The notes under the pieces: generated by a model
Database searches by the model: none
What the model was told of the DNA's origin: nothing
Seen by the model: the letters and a program-made list of their open reading frames with translations, nothing else
Shown here: positions 36,045-46,690 of the stretch, piece after piece
How the letters are laid out: each line of letters opens with the position of its first letter
Position numbering within the stretch: the stretch's first letter is position 1
NCBI GenBank assembly: GCA_004362315.1
Contig: SNWL01000003.1
Coordinates: 1,860,001-1,924,000, forward strand
Direction: 5' to 3'
Length of the DNA stretch: 64,000 nucleotides
From: Mycobacterium sp. BK086
GTDB lineage: Bacteria; Actinomycetota; Actinomycetes; Mycobacteriales; Mycobacteriaceae
Made by a program: the position numbers and the translations under genes

Positions 36045-37910
36045 CTATTCGACCGTGACGGACTTCGCGAGGTTACGCGGCTTGTCGACGTCATAGCCGC
36101 GGGCCCTGGCCACCGCGGCCGCGAAGACCTGTAGCGGGACCGTGGACAGCAGCGGCTGGAAAAGCGTTGACACCGCGGGTATTTCGAAGATGTGATCGGC
36201 GTACGGGCGCACGGTGTCGTCGCCCTCTTCGGCGATCACGATGGTGACCGCTCCACGAGCCTGGATCTCGCGGATGTTGCTCAGCAACTTGGCGTGCAGG
36301 GTCGCCGCGTTCTTCGGCGACGGCATCACGACGATGACGGGCAGGCCCTCTTCGATCAGCGCAATCGGACCGTGCTTGAGCTCACCGGCCGCGAAGCCCT
36401 CGGCGTGCATGTAGGCCAGTTCCTTGAGCTTGAGCGCACCTTCGAGCGCCACCGGGTAGCCGACGTGACGGCCCAGAAACAGCACGGTCGGCGACGCGGC
36501 GAACCGCTGCCCGAGCTCGGTGATCGGTCCCAGGTGGTCGAGCATCCGGGCCACCAGATCCGGCATCGACTCCAGTTCGTGGTACTCCCGCGCGACCTCG
36601 TCGGGGTACTTGGTGCCGCGGGCCTGGGCCAGCGCCAGACCGACGAGGTAGTTGGCCGCGATCTGGGCCAGGAACGTCTTGGTGGCCGCGACCCCGATCT
36701 CGGGGCCGGCTCGCGTGTAGAGCACCGCGTCGGCTTCGCGCGGGATCTGGCTGCCGTTGGTGTTGCAGATCGCCAGCACCTTGGCCTTCTGGCTCTTGGC
36801 GTGCCGGACGGCCTCCAGGGTGTCGGCGGTCTCGCCGGACTGGGAGATCGCGATCACCAGGGTGCCGCGGTCCAGAACCGGGTCCCGGTAGCGGAACTCG
36901 CTGGCGAGTTCGACCTCCACCGGCAGCCGGGTCCAGTGCTCGATCGCGTACTTGGCCAGCATTCCGGAGTGGAACGCGGTGCCGCAGGCGACGATGAAGA
37001 CCTTGTCGACCTCGCGCAGCTCCTGGTCGGACAGGCGCTGCTCGTCGAGCGCGATCCGACCGTTGACGAAGTGGCCCAGAAGCGTGTCGGCGACCGCGGC
37101 CGGCTGCTCGGCGATCTCCTTGAGCATGAAGTACTCGTAGCCACCCTTTTCGGCGGCCGACAGATCCCAGTCGATGTGGAATTCCCGATACTCGCCGGCC
37201 GCGTCGCCGTGGAAGTCGGTGATCCGGTAGCCGTCGGCGGTGATGACGACCGCCTGGTCCTGCCCGAGTTCGACAGCGTCGCGGGTGAATTCGATGAACG
37301 CCGCGACGTCGGAGCCGATGAACATCTCGCCGTCGCCGATGCCGACCACCAACGGGGTGGAGCGCCGGGCGGCGATGATGGTTCCGGGATCGTCGGCGTG
37401 TGCGAAGACCAGGGTGAAGTGTCCCTCCAGCCGGCGCAGCACCGCGAGCACCGACGCCTCGAAGTCACCGGCGGTCGGCCCGTGGGCGTAGGCGTGGGCC
37501 ACCAGGTGGACGGCCACCTCGGAGTCGGTGTCGCTGGCGAACTCCACGCCCTCGGCTTCGAGTTCCTGACGCAGGGTGGCGAAGTTTTCGATGATGCCGT
37601 TGTGGACGACGGCGAACTTGCCCGAGGCGTCGCGATGCGGGTGGGCGTTGCGGTCGGTGGGCCGGCCGTGGGTGGCCCAGCGGGTGTGGCCCATACCCGC
37701 GACGCCGGTCAGCGCGGCGGCGTCGGTTTCGGCCAGCGCTTCCTCGAGGTTGGTCAGCCGGCCGGCGCGACGACGCACGGTCAGGCCGCCATCGCCGTCG
37801 AGCAGGGCGATGCCGGACGAGTCGTAGCCGCGGTACTCCATCCGCCGCAGTGCGTCGACGACGACACCCCGGGCAGGACGATGCCCGACGTAAGCCACGA
37901 TTCCGCACAT
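36045..37910 (-). CDS. glmS: Glutamine-fructose-6-phosphate aminotransferase
   Basis: A 621-aa enzyme, normal length. N-terminal Cys after the start (MCGIVAYVGHRPARG) is the glutaminase nucleophile; MEYRGYDSSG and GHTRWATHGRPTDRNAHPH follow. Two SIS domains form the isomerase half, ending DKPRNLAKSVTVE. It makes glucosamine-6-phosphate for UDP-GlcNAc. A glmS ribozyme is not expected in actinobacteria and none is seen. Confidence 0.97.
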   Translation of the reverse strand: MCGIVAYVGHRPARGVVVDALRRMEYRGYDSSGIALLDGDGGLTVRRRAGRLTNLEEALAETDAAALTGVAGMGHTRWATHGRPTDRNAHPHRDASGKFAVVHNGIIENFATLRQELEAEGVEFASDTDSEVAVHLVAHAYAHGPTAGDFEASVLAVLRRLEGHFTLVFAHADDPGTIIAARRSTPLVVGIGDGEMFIGSDVAAFIEFTRDAVELGQDQAVVITADGYRITDFHGDAAGEYREFHIDWDLSAAEKGGYEYFMLKEIAEQPAAVADTLLGHFVNGRIALDEQRLSDQELREVDKVFIVACGTAFHSGMLAKYAIEHWTRLPVEVELASEFRYRDPVLDRGTLVIAISQSGETADTLEAVRHAKSQKAKVLAICNTNGSQIPREADAVLYTRAGPEIGVAATKTFLAQIAANYLVGLALAQARGTKYPDEVAREYHELESMPDLVARMLDHLGPITELGQRFAASPTVLFLGRHVGYPVALEGALKLKELAYMHAEGFAAGELKHGPIALIEEGLPVIVVMPSPKNAATLHAKLLSNIREIQARGAVTIVIAEEGDDTVRPYADHIFEIPAVSTLFQPLLSTVPLQVFAAAVARARGYDVDKPRNLAKSVTVE

Positions 37911-37964
37911 GTTGATCCAGGGTAGTGCAGCAGCGGACGTCACTCCGTGGACTAGGTTCGTGGG

Positions 37965-38816
37965 GTGGCCCGGACACGCAAGCTCTTCGCGGCGCTGACT
38001 CGTCGCGGTCGGCATCAGGTTCTACGCGGTGACCTGGCCTTTGCCGGGCTCCCCGGCACCGTCTACACCCCGGCCTCGGGCTTCAATCTGCCCGGTGTGG
38101 CCTTCGGCCACGATTGGCTCACAGATGTCGATCACTACGAGAAAACGCTGGAACACCTCGCGTCGTGGGGCATCGTCGCCGCCGCCCCGAACACCGAGCG
38201 CGGCGTGGCGCCGTCGGTGCTGAACCTGGCGTTCGACCTGGGCACCACGCTGGACATCATCACCGGGGTGCGGCTGGGGCCTGGCCAGATCAGCGTGCAC
38301 CCCACCAAGTTGGGCGTCGCCGGACACGGCTTCGGGGGATCGGCCGCGGTGTTCGCCGCCGCGGGCCTGTCCGGAGCGGGTGCCACCGCGCCCAAGGCTG
38401 TCGCGGCGTTGTTCCCGACGGTGACCAAGCCTCCCGCCAAGCAGCCCGCGGCGTCGCTGAAGACGCCCGGCCTGGTGCTCAGCGCCCCCGATGACGCGCA
38501 CTCGCTGCGCACCGACGCCCTGGATCTGGCCGGCGCCTGGAAGGGGTCGGCGCTGCGGATCGTCAGCAAGGCCGAGTCGGCCGGGCTCGCCGAGAAGCGC
38601 CGGTTCGCCGGGGCGTTGGGCCTGCCGGGTTCGGATCGGCGCACCCAGAAGACGGCGCGCGCGCTGTTGACCGGCTTTCTGCTGTTCCACCTGACCGGCG
38701 ACAAGGACTACCGCGAGTTCGCCGACCCCGAAGCCGTGCTGCCCAAGACCGAGGCGCTCGATCCCGAGGCCCCGCCGGTGACCCCCGAAGAGCAGATCGT
38801 CGCGCTGCTCAAGTAA
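37965..38816 (+). CDS. Alpha/beta hydrolase (dienelactone-hydrolase/chlorophyllase-like)
   Basis: A 283-aa protein with GTVYTPASGFNLPGVAFGHDWL, nucleophile region KLGVAGHGFGGSAAVFAA (the nucleophile Ser is replaced by Gly in HGFGG) and LVLSAPDDAHSLRT. The missing Ser means it may be inactive or use another residue. The position and size fit the Rv3438-type gene near glmS in mycobacteria. Start GTG 37965. Confidence 0.8.
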   Translation: MARTRKLFAALTRRGRHQVLRGDLAFAGLPGTVYTPASGFNLPGVAFGHDWLTDVDHYEKTLEHLASWGIVAAAPNTERGVAPSVLNLAFDLGTTLDIITGVRLGPGQISVHPTKLGVAGHGFGGSAAVFAAAGLSGAGATAPKAVAALFPTVTKPPAKQPAASLKTPGLVLSAPDDAHSLRTDALDLAGAWKGSALRIVSKAESAGLAEKRRFAGALGLPGSDRRTQKTARALLTGFLLFHLTGDKDYREFADPEAVLPKTEALDPEAPPVTPEEQIVALLK

Positions 38817-38827
38817 CCCGATTTACG

Positions 38828-38845
38828 ACCAACCAACTGGTTGGT
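38828..38845 (+). promoter_or_regulatory. Perfect 8-2-8 palindrome before the LLM oxidoreductase gene
   Basis: ACCAACCAACTGGTTGGT reads ACCAACCA and TGGTTGGT about a 2-base centre, 14 bases before the ATG. The form is that of a TetR-family operator overlapping the promoter of the next gene. Confidence 0.65.
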
Positions 38846-38859
38846 GATATACATTCCGG

Positions 38860-39900
<1,041 letters not shown>

Positions 39901-39990
39901 TCACCGGTGGGCGCGCGGTCCGCTGCTCATCGGCCGGGCGCAGCAGCCGGCGCTGAGACGCGGGCACCACTGGGCGTTCTCGGTCGGCGG

Positions 39991-41289
39991 TCACTGGCCG
40001 ACCTGCGCCAGCTCATCGGCGGCGATCTCGCAGGGCGTCTGCTCGCCGGGTGGCGCGGGCTGCTCGGCGGCTAGCGATTCCGGAGCCTCCGGAGGCGGTG
40101 GCGGGGCCGGCTCAGCGTCGGCGGCAGGCGGTTCCTCGACCGGCTCCGGTTCGTCGACGACCGCTTCCTCGGCAACGGGAACCTCTTCGGGCACAGCCTC
40201 TTCGGCGACCGGTTCGACGACCTCATCGTCGGACGTGTCCTCGCCCTGCTCGACGGGGTCGTCGAGCTCAGGCACGTCATCGCTGGCGGGGGCGTCGGGC
40301 AGCCCCTCGAACAGTCCGCCCAGCGCGTCGGCGATCTGGCCCACCAGGCCCGACAGGCCGCCGGTGGCGTCGGGCATCGCGGGCATGGTGGGCATCGACG
40401 GCATGCCGGCCGGCGCCTCCGACGCTGGCTGGGATGGAAGTGGTTGGGTTACCGGGGTTTCCGAAGTCGGCTGCGACGGCGCGGGTGCGGGTGGCGGTTC
40501 AGCGACGGGCGACGACACCAACGGGGCAGGTTCGACAGACGCGGCGGCAGGCACGGTCCGCGCGGCGGCCGGTACCGGATCAGGCGACAGAACAGCTGGC
40601 CCACCGAAAGGTCCGGGCACGTCGAAATGTGCTGCCGGAGCGGCATTCAACTGCCGCACCGCCTCCTCGTAGGCGGCCTCCACCGCTGCGGTCGCCGAGC
40701 GCATCGCCGCCACCCATTCGGTGCGGATGTCGGCGTCGACGTAGGGGGTGATCTGATGTGTCACCGTCTCGATCGCCTCGTCGCGGCCTGCTCCCCCACT
40801 CGTCACGGTGGCCGCGGCGGCCAGCCATGCCGGCCGCTCACCGGCGCGGCGGTCGTCGATCGCCACTGCCGCACCGACCTTTTCGTCGACCAGCCGGCCC
40901 AAGCCGTCGCGCAGTACCTCGCAGGCGACAGCCGCCGCATGGACGGCGCGGGCCACCTCTGCCGCGGAAGCACAGTGCCGGTCGAGGAAGTCGGCAGCCA
41001 CCGAACCAGACTGCCCCGCCCACGCCGCCGACACCGTCGCCAACCCGTCACGCGCCAGGCGCACCGCCTCGTCGGCGGCAGCGGCTGCCCCACGCAACGC
41101 CGTACAATCCGCGTCCAGTGCACGCAGCTCCAAACCTTCTTCGCTGCAATACCATTCGACAACCTGCGCTCCATGCGCCGTCAGGTCCGGATGCCGGTAT
41201 CCGATCGCATGACAAGCCGACACGTATGCCTGCGTGTTGGCCACCGACGCCTGTCCCTGCGCCAGCCGAGCCGCGACGTCGACGGTCAT
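39991..41289 (-). CDS. WXG-like N-terminal helical protein with Pro/Ala/acidic tail
   Basis: A 432-aa protein. The first about 200 residues are helical and hold SAAWAGQSGSVAADFLDRHC, a W-x-G bend typical of type VII secretion substrates. From about residue 225 the sequence is a low-complexity Pro/Ala/Ser/Glu tail with a GGLSGLVGQIADALGGLF stretch. It overlaps the upstream small gene by four bases (ATGA). Position and type resemble the Rv3439c gene. Secretion is inferred. Confidence 0.75.
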   Translation of the reverse strand: MTVDVAARLAQGQASVANTQAYVSACHAIGYRHPDLTAHGAQVVEWYCSEEGLELRALDADCTALRGAAAAADEAVRLARDGLATVSAAWAGQSGSVAADFLDRHCASAAEVARAVHAAAVACEVLRDGLGRLVDEKVGAAVAIDDRRAGERPAWLAAAATVTSGGAGRDEAIETVTHQITPYVDADIRTEWVAAMRSATAAVEAAYEEAVRQLNAAPAAHFDVPGPFGGPAVLSPDPVPAAARTVPAAASVEPAPLVSSPVAEPPPAPAPSQPTSETPVTQPLPSQPASEAPAGMPSMPTMPAMPDATGGLSGLVGQIADALGGLFEGLPDAPASDDVPELDDPVEQGEDTSDDEVVEPVAEEAVPEEVPVAEEAVVDEPEPVEEPPAADAEPAPPPPPEAPESLAAEQPAPPGEQTPCEIAADELAQVGQ

Positions 41290-41567
41290 CGGCCAGCCGC
41301 ACGCAGTTCGGCGTCTCCGTAGCGGTCCGCGGTGACCCGCAGTGTGGCGGCGACTTCCTCAGTGGCGCGCGACCATTGGGCCACTCCGGCGGCCAACCGG
41401 TCCAACGACGAGCGCACTGCGTCGCCGTGGGCGGTATACGCCCGCCCGGCCACGCTCCCGTCGAAGTGCAATCGGCTCAGCGCCGCTCCGCCGAGCGCAT
41501 CGGCCGCGGCGTCGAAGCGTTGCGCGGCAGCGCGCAGCGCCGCGGTGTCCACGCGTGTGTTGCCCAT
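41286..41567 (-). CDS. Small EspC/ESX-like helical protein with YxxxE motif
   Basis: A 93-aa helical protein: NTRVDTAALRAAAQRFDAAADALGG, then a bend and a second helix ending VTADRYGDAELRAAGR. The YGDAE is a Y-x-x-x-E secretion signal as in EspC-type partners. It is coupled to the 432-aa gene, so the two probably form a secreted pair. The ATG at 41567 gives the family-like start. Confidence 0.75.
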   Translation of the reverse strand: MGNTRVDTAALRAAAQRFDAAADALGGAALSRLHFDGSVAGRAYTAHGDAVRSSLDRLAAGVAQWSRATEEVAATLRVTADRYGDAELRAAGR

Positions 41568-41616
41568 ATCCGGGTATGACGCAGCAACCTGGCGTCCGGT
41601 TCCCAGATGGGTGAAA

Positions 41617-42954
41617 TCAGCCTTCGGCGCTGACCGATTCGGCGATGCGAACCGCCAGTTGCCGAGCGGTGTCCTCGTCGGCGGCTTCCACCATGACGCG
41701 CACCATCTGTTCGGTTCCCGACGGGCGCAACAGAATTCGACCGGTATCCCCGAGCTCGGCCTCAGCTTCGCGCACCGCGCTCTGCACCGCCGGCGCCTCG
41801 GCCACCGTCGCCTTGTCGGCAACCTCGACATTGATCAGAACCTGCGGCATGGTCTGCATGGGCGCGGCCAGCTCGGCCAGCGACAGGCCGGTCTGCGCCA
41901 TCCGCGCCATCAGCCGCAACCCGGTGGCGATACCGTCGCCGGTGGTCCCCAACGCGGGCATCACGATGTGACCTGACTGCTCGCCGCCCAGGGTGTACTC
42001 GCCGGCGCGCAGTTCTTCCAAGACGTAACGGTCGCCAACACCGGTGGTGCGCACCGCGATACCGGCCTCGCGCATGGCGATGTGCAAACCGAGGTTGCTC
42101 ATCACCGTGGCAACCAGGGTTTCCGACGCCAGCTCGCCGGCGTCGCGCATGGCCAGCGCCAGGATCACCATGATGGCGTCGCCGTCGACCACGTTTCCGG
42201 CCGCATCGACTGCCAGGCAGCGGTCGGCGTCACCGTCATGGGCCAGTCCGATATCGGCGCGGTGGGCCAGCACCGCGGCCTGCACCTGATCCAGATGCGT
42301 CGAGCCGCAGCCGTCGTTGATATTGAGGCCGTCGGGCTCGGCGTTGATGGCGATGACCCGCGCACCCGCGGCGTGATAGGCGCGCGGTGCCGCCTGGAAC
42401 GCGGCGCCGTGGGCGCAGTCCACGACCACCGTCAGCCCGTCGAGTCGGACCGGGGCGGCGGCGCGGACGTGATGCAGGTAGCGCTCCAGTGCGTCACTGG
42501 CGTCCACGACCCGGCCGATCTCGGCGCCGACCGGGCGCAGTCCCGGCCCCTGAGCGACGAGTTCTTCGATGCGGTCCTCGGTGTCGTCGTCGAGCTTGTG
42601 GCCACCGGGGCCGAAGATCTTGATGCCGTTATCGGGCATCGGGTTGTGCGAGGCGGAGATCATCACGCCGAAGTCGGCGCCGTAGGCAGCCGTGAGATGG
42701 GCCACCGCGGGAGTGGGCAACACTCCGACCCGCAGCGCATCCACTCCTTCGCTGGTGACACCGGCGATCACTGCCGCCTCGAGCATCTCGCCACTGGCCC
42801 GCGGATCCCGGCCGATGACCGCCACCCGCCGTCCAGAAGTTGTCGTCACCGCGAGGCGGCGCGCAGCAGCCGCACCCAGCGCCAAACCCAGCTCAGCAGT
42901 CAGTTCTCGGTTGGCGACGCCTCGGACACCATCGGTCCCGAACAGTCGACCCAT
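41617..42954 (-). CDS. glmM: Phosphoglucosamine mutase
   Basis: A 445-aa enzyme. Start [16 protein letters not shown], phosphoserine loop [15 protein letters not shown], metal loop DGDADRC and a C-terminal [17 protein letters not shown]. It converts GlcN-6-P to GlcN-1-P for peptidoglycan precursors, the step after glmS. It precedes a pair of T7SS-like genes by 49 bases on the same strand. Confidence 0.97.
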   Translation of the reverse strand: MGRLFGTDGVRGVANRELTAELGLALGAAAARRLAVTTTSGRRVAVIGRDPRASGEMLEAAVIAGVTSEGVDALRVGVLPTPAVAHLTAAYGADFGVMISASHNPMPDNGIKIFGPGGHKLDDDTEDRIEELVAQGPGLRPVGAEIGRVVDASDALERYLHHVRAAAPVRLDGLTVVVDCAHGAAFQAAPRAYHAAGARVIAINAEPDGLNINDGCGSTHLDQVQAAVLAHRADIGLAHDGDADRCLAVDAAGNVVDGDAIMVILALAMRDAGELASETLVATVMSNLGLHIAMREAGIAVRTTGVGDRYVLEELRAGEYTLGGEQSGHIVMPALGTTGDGIATGLRLMARMAQTGLSLAELAAPMQTMPQVLINVEVADKATVAEAPAVQSAVREAEAELGDTGRILLRPSGTEQMVRVMVEAADEDTARQLAVRIAESVSAEG

Positions 42955-43056
42955 GCGGACAAACCTCTCACAACTAGCGGCTCAAGACACAACCGATGAG
43001 GTTAACCGCCGTGTCGCCGCCAAACCGACACACCGCCGAGACGGCCAGATAGCAAA

Positions 43057-43089
43057 CACTGCCCGCACCAGGTCTAGGTGCGGGCAGTG
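43057..43089 (-). terminator. Terminator after the exported-protein gene
   Basis: CACTGCCCGCACC (43057-43069) pairs perfectly with GGTGCGGGCAGTG (43077-43089) over a 7-base loop, just past the stop at 43105. No U tract follows, as is common in mycobacteria. Confidence 0.75.
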
Positions 43090-43104
43090 CGTACTGCTAG
43101 CTAG

Positions 43105-43581
43105 TTACCGGCTACCGGTCATCGGCAGCTCGGCCGACGGCGCAGCACCCGGCGCCGTGGCCGGTGCGGTCGACGTCGCTGTCGAGCCGATGCCCGATGC
43201 GCCGTGGCTCTGCGGCACGATGTCCGAGTTACCCGGGCCGGCCTGGGTGAACGTGTAGCTCACCCCGGTGGTGCTGCTGGCGCAAACCGGCACGGACTCG
43301 ACCTGGTTGCTGGCCAGCTGGGGAAGCTTCGACGACAGGTCGTCGCTCGGGCACACGCTCGTTGCCAGGGTCTGCGCGCTGCTCAGCGACACATTCTGGA
43401 TGGTGCCCAGTTGCTCGCCGTTGACGGTGAGCCCCACATTGAGCTCGCCACCGGCCACCGGCTGGGGCGCCTGGGGCAGCTGCGGAGCATCCGGAGCCGC
43501 GCTCGCCAGGCCGAAGCCGCCCGCGACGAGCAGCGATCCGCCGAGTACCGCACCTGCGGCAGTCTTCGTCCACATGTTCAT
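43105..43581 (-). CDS. Exported protein of unknown function
   Basis: A 158-aa protein with signal peptide WTKTAAGAVLGGSLLVAGGFGLASA and a mature domain holding two Cys (TSVCPSDD, VPVCASST) likely paired. The last 40 residues are Ser/Thr/Ala/Pro-rich. Between glmM and rpsI in this genome; no family recognised. Start ATG 43581 with a second Met two codons on. Confidence 0.75.
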   Translation of the reverse strand: MNMWTKTAAGAVLGGSLLVAGGFGLASAAPDAPQLPQAPQPVAGGELNVGLTVNGEQLGTIQNVSLSSAQTLATSVCPSDDLSSKLPQLASNQVESVPVCASSTTGVSYTFTQAGPGNSDIVPQSHGASGIGSTATSTAPATAPGAAPSAELPMTGSR

Positions 43582-43815
43582 GTTCGCTCCATTTCTTCCT
43601 GTGGTTGGCAGGGAGTCAGAGCTGCGGGAATGAGCCCCTCACAGCCCCGAAGGAGGGCACCGACCCCCCGTAAGGGTCCCGCCTCCTACCTCGGGCAGCC
43701 GGCGTCGCCGCCGGCTCCAAGCAGCGTTGCCGAAGAGCCACGGGCTCAAACCGAAACTTAATAATTCGTCGCAGTAGGCGTTCTGAGCAGGCCCGTCGCG
43801 GTGTGACCCAGGCCA
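43582..43815. other. Intergenic region between exported-protein gene and rpsI terminator
   Basis: About 230 bases without a gene. It must hold the leftward promoter of the exported-protein gene. A GCCGGC/GCCGGC hairpin occurs near 43698-43715. I see no regulator site or RNA gene. Confidence 0.5.
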
Positions 43816-43866
43816 CAAAAAAACTCGCCGGACGCCTCCAGTGGAAACTGGACGACGCCCGGCGAG
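43816..43866 (-). terminator. Terminator of rplM-rpsI
   Basis: CTCGCCGG (43824-43831) and CCGGCGAG (43859-43866) form a stem with an inner TCCAGT/ACTGGA pair, followed on the leftward transcript by a U tract from AAAAAAA (43816-43823). Confidence 0.85.
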
Positions 43867-43891
43867 CCGTTGCGTATGCGTACGCGGCAGA

Positions 43892-44409
<518 letters not shown>

Positions 44410-44413
<4 letters not shown>

Positions 44414-44853
44414 TGCGCCACCTGCTTGATCTCGAACGGAATCGGCTGCTGCGCGGCGTGCGGGTGATCCGGGCCGGCGTAGACCTTGAGCTTCTTCTGG
44501 ATCTGCCGGCTGAGCTTGTTGTGCGGCAGCATCCCGACGATGGCGTTCTCGACCACGCGGTCGGCGTGCTTGGCCATCTCGTCACCAAGGGTGCGGGCCC
44601 GCAGACCACCGGGGTAACCCGAGTGACGGTAGGCCATCTTGGTCTGGAGTTTGTCGCCACTGACGGCGATCTTGTCGGCGTTGATGACGATGACGAAATC
44701 GCCACCGTCGACATTCGGCGTGAACGTCGGCTTGTGCTTGCCGCGCAACAGATTTGCTGCCGCGACGGCGAGCCGGCCGAGCACCACGTCGGTGGCATCG
44801 ATGACGTACCACGAACGCGTGGTGTCACCTGCCTTCGGCGTGTACGTAGGCAC
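44410..44853 (-). CDS. rplM: 50S ribosomal protein L13
   Basis: A 147-aa L13 ([50 protein letters not shown]). The GTG at 44853 gives [10 protein letters not shown] with a GAAGG upstream. In its usual pair with rpsI. Confidence 0.97.
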
Positions 44854-45034
44854 AGCGCTACCTTCTTTTCTTCTAGGGTGAGTCCCGGTGTGAACCGGGT
44901 GCCGGTCGAGACGCGACGGTCGGGGTTGCTTCTCGGCGACCAACACTGACCCGAGAACCCGGCTTACCCCGCGGTGCGAAACCGCGGCGTACCGCACGCC
45001 AACGTGGCAGCTTACCTGCGACGATCCGGGCAGG
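44854..45034 (-). other. rplM leader region with small hairpins
   Basis: This 181-base gap should hold the rplM promoter and leader. CCGCGGT (44969-44975) and ACCGCGG (44981-44987) form a hairpin; CCCGG/CCGGG near 44885-44900 gives another. ACCTGC/GCAGGT at 45014-45035 follows the upstream thioesterase gene and may be a weak terminator. An L13 autoregulatory site is possible but not shown. Confidence 0.4.
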
Positions 45035-45946
45035 TCAAAACGCCGATGACCGCTCGTACGCGACGTTGGCGACGGCGCGGACGTAGTCGGTTCCGCCGGC
45101 GTCGCTCATGGTGGCCGACACCGTCCCCATCCGGCGCCCGACCCGCTCGGTAGTGGTGGCCAGCGTGAGAGATCTGCCGTCCACCGGCGGCGACCGGAAA
45201 TAGAAAACACTCAGGTCAGCCAGGGTGTAGCGGTCGCCGGGACCGGTGTGGGCCTGCCCGGCCAGCGAGCAAGCCTGCCCGATGAGCGAGGCGATGACAC
45301 CGCCCTGGATGGCGCCGAGCGGGTTGGCCATCCATTGCTGCGGTTCGACGGTCATCACCGGTTCGTCTTGCAGGTCCACGGTCATGGCCAGTAGTTCGCA
45401 CAGCGGTCCGCGGGCGATCTGGCCGCGGCTGATCACGGTCAAGATGCGCCGGCCGTCCCAGTCGGGGTCGATGGCCGAGACGGTGGTGTCGACGTCGGGC
45501 GGGGTGGGCAGTGTTTCGACGGGTTGCCCGATGGCGTCCTTGTCCAGAGCGCGCAGCGCCTCGGTGCTGCGGCCGACGCGGACAGCGCGGGCCACTCCGG
45601 AGCAGACGACCTCGTGGGAGCCGTTGGTGATGGTCATCGTGGCGGTGCCGTGCGCGTCGTCGTGGTGGGCCATCGCCGAGACGGCCTGCAGCCGATCCCC
45701 CACTTTCGGCCGCGCCCCGGCGGTCATCGCCAGCCAGGACTGCACGGTGGCGACCGGCTCGGCGAAGGTGTACCAGTAGGCGCCGCTGGTGACCGACTCG
45801 GCCATCACGGCGTAGGCGGGCATCTCCAGCAGACCGCGGTGGTCGACGAGGGTCTGCGTCACGTCCTGAGCCAGCGAGATACCGGCCTCGCTGACCCGCG
45901 TGAAGCCGACGCAGAAGACCGACTGCGGTCCGTTAGGTGTGCTCAT
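45035..45946 (-). CDS. PaaI/double-hotdog thioesterase-family protein
   Basis: A 303-aa protein with two hotdog-like halves. The C-terminal half has [20 protein letters not shown], the hotdog helix, and [16 protein letters not shown]. It probably hydrolyses or binds acyl-CoA. It follows the TIGR03086-type gene by 73 bases with a hairpin between. First gene of the block between rplM and ESX-4. Confidence 0.8.
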   Translation of the reverse strand: MSTPNGPQSVFCVGFTRVSEAGISLAQDVTQTLVDHRGLLEMPAYAVMAESVTSGAYWYTFAEPVATVQSWLAMTAGARPKVGDRLQAVSAMAHHDDAHGTATMTITNGSHEVVCSGVARAVRVGRSTEALRALDKDAIGQPVETLPTPPDVDTTVSAIDPDWDGRRILTVISRGQIARGPLCELLAMTVDLQDEPVMTVEPQQWMANPLGAIQGGVIASLIGQACSLAGQAHTGPGDRYTLADLSVFYFRSPPVDGRSLTLATTTERVGRRMGTVSATMSDAGGTDYVRAVANVAYERSSAF

Positions 45947-45989
45947 CAAGTGGCATCCTGGCAGACGGCCGGCAGCATCGCCCGGTTGA

Positions 45990-46014
45990 GGTCCCGGTGT
46001 GCAGACCCGGGACC
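45990..46014 (-). terminator. Hairpin after the TIGR03086-type gene
   Basis: GGTCCCGG (45990-45997) pairs with CCGGGACC (46007-46014). It lies six bases after the stop at 46020 and before the thioesterase start, so it may end or attenuate transcription. Confidence 0.55.
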
Positions 46015-46019
46015 GCCGG

Positions 46020-46589
46020 TTATAGGGGGCTGCGCCCGGAGAACGCCACAACCCGCTGGGTGGCGGTGGCGCCGTTCGCCGGGTTGACCTCCGCACCGAA
46101 GAGCTCTTGCTGGCGCAGCGGCGGAACCAGTTGCTGTCCGACCGCTTCGGCCAATTCGGCTTCGGCGTCGTCGAATTCGACCCGCCGGCCCAACGCCCGC
46201 GCCAGGTCCCAGCTGTGCAAGAGCGTGGAGTAGGTGACGATCCCGATGGCCTGGCCGGCCGGCATCTCACCGAGGACGCTCGTGACGGGCGCCTGCCAAT
46301 CGGCGATCGTCGCCCAGGCTCGGTGCGAGCGCTCTACGGACCGTTGGACCACCGCCAGCGGGTCGCCGCCGAGGATGTCGGCTCCGCTGAACAGTTCCTG
46401 CTCGGTCGGACCGCTTCCGCCGTCCGCGGCGGCGGAGAATGCGTCGATCGACGCGACGGTGTGGCTGAGCAGCGACCGCACGTTCCATTCCGAGCACGGG
46501 CTCGGCAGATCCAGGTCGTCCATGCCGAGTCCGGTCATGAGACCGACCAGGCGGGCATCAGCGCGGTGCAGTAGTTCCAGCGAATCCAT
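46020..46589 (-). CDS. TIGR03086-family (DinB/mycothiol-dependent type) protein
   Basis: A 189-aa four-helix DinB-like protein: LPSPCSEWNVRSLLSHTV and TLLHSWDLARALG hold His residues of the metal site. Some relatives use mycothiol. Function here unknown. It diverges from the CGNR-zinc-finger regulator across three CTAACG boxes. Confidence 0.85.
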   Translation of the reverse strand: MDSLELLHRADARLVGLMTGLGMDDLDLPSPCSEWNVRSLLSHTVASIDAFSAAADGGSGPTEQELFSGADILGGDPLAVVQRSVERSHRAWATIADWQAPVTSVLGEMPAGQAIGIVTYSTLLHSWDLARALGRRVEFDDAEAELAEAVGQQLVPPLRQQELFGAEVNPANGATATQRVVAFSGRSPL

Positions 46590-46607
46590 TGAGCGGACCC
46601 TCCAATT

Positions 46608-46662
46608 CTAACGTTTGCGTCTTGCTTTTGACGTTAGCCTTCTTACTCGGCCGAAACTAACG
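46608..46662. promoter_or_regulatory. CTAACG/CGTTAG box cluster in a divergent promoter
   Basis: CTAACGT (46608-46614) and ACGTTAG (46631-46637) form an inverted repeat; a third box CTAACG is at 46657-46662. All lie between the DinB-like gene and the CGNR regulator gene, pointing to that regulator. Confidence 0.5.
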
Positions 46663-46690
46663 CTGTCAAGACCCTGATAGCATTAGCCGG

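Noticed and set aside
36045-37910. glmS ribozyme or glucosamine switch upstream
   Set aside because: That element is known from other phyla and nothing like it is seen before the glmS start.
36192-37925. Plus-strand frame of 577 codons opposite glmS
   Set aside because: It lies fully antisense to glmS, whose sequence is intact and recognisable; long antisense frames are common in GC-rich DNA.
44969-44987. Hairpin as an L13 autoregulatory leader
   Set aside because: Only a short stem is visible; there is no resemblance I can defend to a known ribosomal-protein leader.
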